Positions 60,990 to 64,000 of a stretch of DNA of 64,000 bases are shown in pieces. A program made the translations under genes and the position numbers. This DNA comes from Atrichornis clamosus (taxonomy: Eukaryota; Chordata; Aves; Passeriformes; Menuridae), in contig WBMZ01002893.1 in the NCBI GenBank assembly GCA_013400975.1, forward strand, positions 1 to 64,000, written 5' to 3'. The first letter of the stretch is position 1. Each line of letters begins with the position of its first letter. The notes under the pieces are model-generated. The model was given only the letters and a program-made list of their open reading frames with translations. It searched no databases and had not been told where the DNA came from.

Positions 60990-61667
60990 TTTCTTTTTCT
61001 CTCATTTATTGTAGAGCAGGAAACAAAACTGATTTCTTTTTGTGTTTATACACTTTTTGGAACTGTCAAAAAGAAGCATTACATGACAATTTTTACTTTT
61101 TCTTGCTAAAATCATTTCAGAAAATAGGCACTACAGGTGATCCTAAATGCTATGCAAGGGGAGTTGTGGCAGAATCACTGATCTGATCAATTCCTCATTC
61201 CCAAAGACAACACATTCCAGGGTTGTGACAGTTGAAGAGCCCAACCACATGCACAGAAGTCAAGGCTCTCACAACACCAGGAAAAATTCATTAACCCAAG
61301 AAAATCAACACATCCAAAGGCATTGGAAATGCAAAGCAGCTACGGGTGACACCACCTCCAAATTCATCCTTTTAAAAGCATCTCCAGCCAAACTTTTCCA
61401 AGTTGGAATCTCTTCCCATCTCTCTAGAAGACAAGGGAACCCCGGGAGCCGCACAGAGCAAGGAGCTGTGATGGGAGCAATTCCTGCCTCTGCTTTGGCT
61501 TTTAATGTCAACGAATGGGAAACCGTTCCGGTTATGGAAAACCTCCCCAGCACATTCCCAGATCTTCATGCACCGATGCCATGGGCGTGCTGGAACATCC
61601 ACGCCGGGGTTCCCGCTCTTTTTCCAAACTCCCTAAAACACAGTGGAGGTGGTGGAGCAAGCACAGG
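60990..61667 (-). other. MSRA: Probable MSRA 3' untranslated region
   Basis: The stretch from the MSRA stop leftward to the first clear minus-strand AATAAA (61005-61010). No coding feature or repeat is recognised. A plus-strand open frame of 202 codons (61147-61755) covers it and the MSRA exon but has no support. Confidence 0.45.
61005..61010 (-). terminator. MSRA: Candidate MSRA polyadenylation signal
   Basis: AATAAA on the minus strand, about 660 bases after the MSRA stop. Its use is not proven by the sequence. Confidence 0.45.
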
Positions 61668-61832
61668 CTACTTCTTGATGCCAGTGGGGCAGGAAAGCCC
61701 CGTCCCACCGAGGCCGCAGTATCCACCAGGATTCTTGCTGAGGTACTGCTGGTGATAATCCTCGGCGTAATAAAACTCCGGAGCCTCCCGGATTTCTGTT
61801 GTGATGGGGCCGAAACCTCCCTTGGTCAACAC
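61668..61832 (-). CDS. MSRA: MSRA, last coding exon (C-terminal 54 residues)
   Basis: It follows a strong acceptor (tctttcctgacag) in phase 0 and runs to the TAG at 61668-61670. The peptide reads [15 protein letters not shown], then [11 protein letters not shown], and ends in [18 protein letters not shown]. This is the well-known C terminus of peptide-methionine (S)-S-oxide reductase, an enzyme that repairs oxidised methionine in cytosol and mitochondria. The two cysteines in the Gly-rich tail are the resolving cysteines that regenerate the catalytic cysteine, with thioredoxin as final reductant. The catalytic G-C-F-W motif is on an earlier exon outside the window. Nothing in the exon is broken. 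Confidence 0.97.
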   Translation of the reverse strand: MLTKGGFGPITTEIREAPEFYYAEDYHQQYLSKNPGGYCGLGGTGLSCPTGIKK

Positions 61833-64000
61833 CTGTCAGGAAAGACGATGGAAAGCCATGAGTGGTTTGCTGGCTCCTCTGCTGTGAACGACATCAGGAT
61901 TCCTCCCAGGAGGAGCCACGGGCACCTCTCAGCGCTCAGACCGCATTCCCAGCACATCCCTGAAAGCCCTTTATCCCTGCTCTCCCGCTGTTTTGCTCAG
62001 AGACGCTGTGGGCAAGGAAGCAAGGGATGGTGAGCAGAGGGAGGGCACCATCCCCTTTTAATGGCTCATTTGTTTAATTTGCCACGGCCACACATTTGTT
62101 CTCTTTATTCACCCAGGCAGGGATGTGGAGCCGTCAACAAAAGTGGAAAACACAGTGAGAGCACAGTTGGATCCACCCTGGGAAGCTGCAGTGCCCAAGG
62201 ACCTCCCCTGGCTTTGAAATCCACCCCAAATGTCCTTGTGCCTAGAAGAATTTCAGGGTGAAATTTTAACCCCAGTGACGTCCTTGGGAAATCAGAGCAT
62301 TTGGGCTTTTTTTCACAGAGTCACTGTGAAATCATTCATTCTTCAAAGAGAAAAGTTCCATCTTGATCAGAAAGTTTTAAGATTTAAGGCAAATTATGCC
62401 TCATTTCAGAAGGATTTGCCAATACGTGAACCAGGAGCAATAATCACTTGGCAGGAAAAGAAGACGGAATGTGGGTGGGAATTTTAAATTAGACTTTAAT
62501 TTCTTTCTGATATCCCCCTAACTGAATTTGAAACTCCTGAGAGCTTTCTGACAGAGGAAATTTCTTTTCAAGATGAATTGCTGTGACATTTTCCCCACTG
62601 CACTGTCCTTTTCTAAGGGAACTGGTAAACACCAACATTTTGGAGCCAATTCTCTTCTCAGTGGGGACATAACTTGTGCTCTGAAGTCCGAGCTGACCTA
62701 ATGAGCATTTTAATTAGTGTCAGACTCCTGTTGCAAAGTGTATTTGTAAATACTAGATGTAGATAGAATTGATTGCTATCAGCCAGACTTGACAGCAAGA
62801 TCAACTCTAAGAAAGAAGGGTCAGCATTTAGGATTACCAGACAAATATGTGTTACCTCACCACACATAAACCAAATAAAGTGAAATCATCCCATGGAATT
62901 AAAAAACTGTGAATCTGTTGCAAGGCATCAAGTTCAACTCCTTTCATCATGATAGAATGAATGATAATTGCCTTGATCCCAGCAAACATTGGTTATGAAA
63001 TATCTTTGGACGTGGAGATCCTCATTCCGATATTTCCCATCCCGTTAGAGAGTTTCTCCTAAAGCCTAGCCCAGTTAAACGCAGTGCTTTCAAGTAAAGC
63101 CAGTATTGTGGTTTTACTCATCATGGACGTGGAAAGGAAATCATTCCCTTCCTCTTTACATGTCCTACAGACCTGGTGGCTGGGGAGAGACAAGGATGGC
63201 ACCTAAGGGAAATAATGCACTTAAATAACAGGTGATTATTTGGGACAAAAAGTCTTCAACATTCACAAAACAGGGTTTTCCAGATCCTGCCTCAGCACAG
63301 CTAAGCCCTGACCACAGCCTCACAGCAGCTGCTGGACTTTTGAGAGCATTAGTCTGAACTATTCCCATAATTTCTGGAGGACACATTTTGCTGTGTTCAG
63401 TCTTCAGTCAGGAATGAAGTAATAAGATGGATAAAAAATCCATGACTGACCTGTCTGGAGAGCCCTGAATTCCCAACCCTACATCAAAACTTTTAGCACA
63501 GCTCAGGAAGATGTTGACTCGTTAATTCCTTGTTTTTGAACACAGCAGGATCACAAGCCAAATTTCACAGGAATCTGGCCTTATTTCTCCATGTAAAATC
63601 ACCAAAGGGTGTTTTTCATCTTTGGGACAGGCTTTGTCCCAAGGGAATCAGGTCATTTACCCGTCAGACGTGTGAGTGAAGAAGATCAAAACCGTGAAAG
63701 TTTGTACCACAACACATCAACAGCAACAAACACAGAGAGGTGTCAACACAACTGCTTTTATAAAGCACTGTTTCACTCACTTTCTAACCTTCCCAGCAAA
63801 AAAAAAACATTTCTGAAATGATTTGCACTGCAGAAAGATGGCACAAACTCTGTCATCATGGGCATTACTCACTTACCTGCTGCTGCAAATGCATGCAAAA
63901 TTGTCCTCTCCCCCTTCCCTGAGTCATGAGGATGCTGCTGGAGGGGGAGAGATTTTTCCACTGTGCAAAACAGTATTTGCTACAGATTTTTTTACCTGGG
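61833..64000 (-). other. MSRA: MSRA last intron, partial
   Basis: Intron sequence that continues past the right edge. MSRA introns are long in vertebrates. I see no further exon, no CR1 copy and no long repeat in these 2.2 kb. Confidence 0.7.

Noticed and set aside
61147..61755. Plus-strand open frame of 202 codons opposite MSRA
   Set aside because: It lies antisense to the MSRA last exon and its 3' untranslated region; no motif or splice context supports it.
1..64000. tRNA or rRNA genes, CRISPR arrays, bacterial operons
   Set aside because: No cloverleaf with A and B boxes, rRNA core sequence or regularly spaced direct repeats was recognised on reading.

Overview
The window is vertebrate nuclear DNA from a bird. 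More than 40 fragments of CR1 LINE 3' ends lie on both strands, with the bird-type tail built on ATTCTATG, and genes are split by GT-AG introns. The CR1 subfamilies look neoavian, perhaps passerine, but I cannot prove the order. No bacterial, phage, CRISPR or operon structure is present.

Three genes are supported, in the order RP1L1 - PRSS55 - MSRA. This matches the known vertebrate synteny (human 8p23.1), read here in reverse. (1) Bases 1-1743, plus strand: the 3' part of a very glutamate-rich coding exon, assigned to RP1L1 (photoreceptor axoneme protein). The start of the gene lies left of the window. (2) 42303-58640, minus strand: a complete five-exon gene for PRSS55, a testis-type, probably GPI-anchored, trypsin-fold serine protease. 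All five exons join in phase to 333 codons plus a stop. (3) 61668-61832, minus strand: the last coding exon of MSRA (methionine sulfoxide reductase A). Its other exons lie beyond 64000.

RP1L1 and PRSS55 are convergent and separated by about 40 kb with no gene I can support. That spacer holds CR1 copies, a pentanucleotide repeat with a 184-base assembly gap, a large expanded CR1 tail, a poly(A)-ended insertion, two small CpG-rich patches and unrecognised single-copy DNA. PRSS55 and MSRA are in tandem on the minus strand, with about 3 kb between their coding parts. The 10.8-kb intron 4 of PRSS55 contains a CpG-rich block and a long, old CR1-lineage fragment of the kind well preserved in turtles and crocodilians.

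The three genes have no known joint function; they are neighbours by old synteny. I found no new molecular system. The most interesting points are the altered active-site surroundings of PRSS55 (Gly193, Asp189, Trp215 and one disulfide all changed, with the triad and reading frame kept), the recent 210-base duplication in the RP1L1 glutamate tract, the old CR1 relic, the 0.44-kb expanded CR1 tail, and CRE-like sites upstream of PRSS55.
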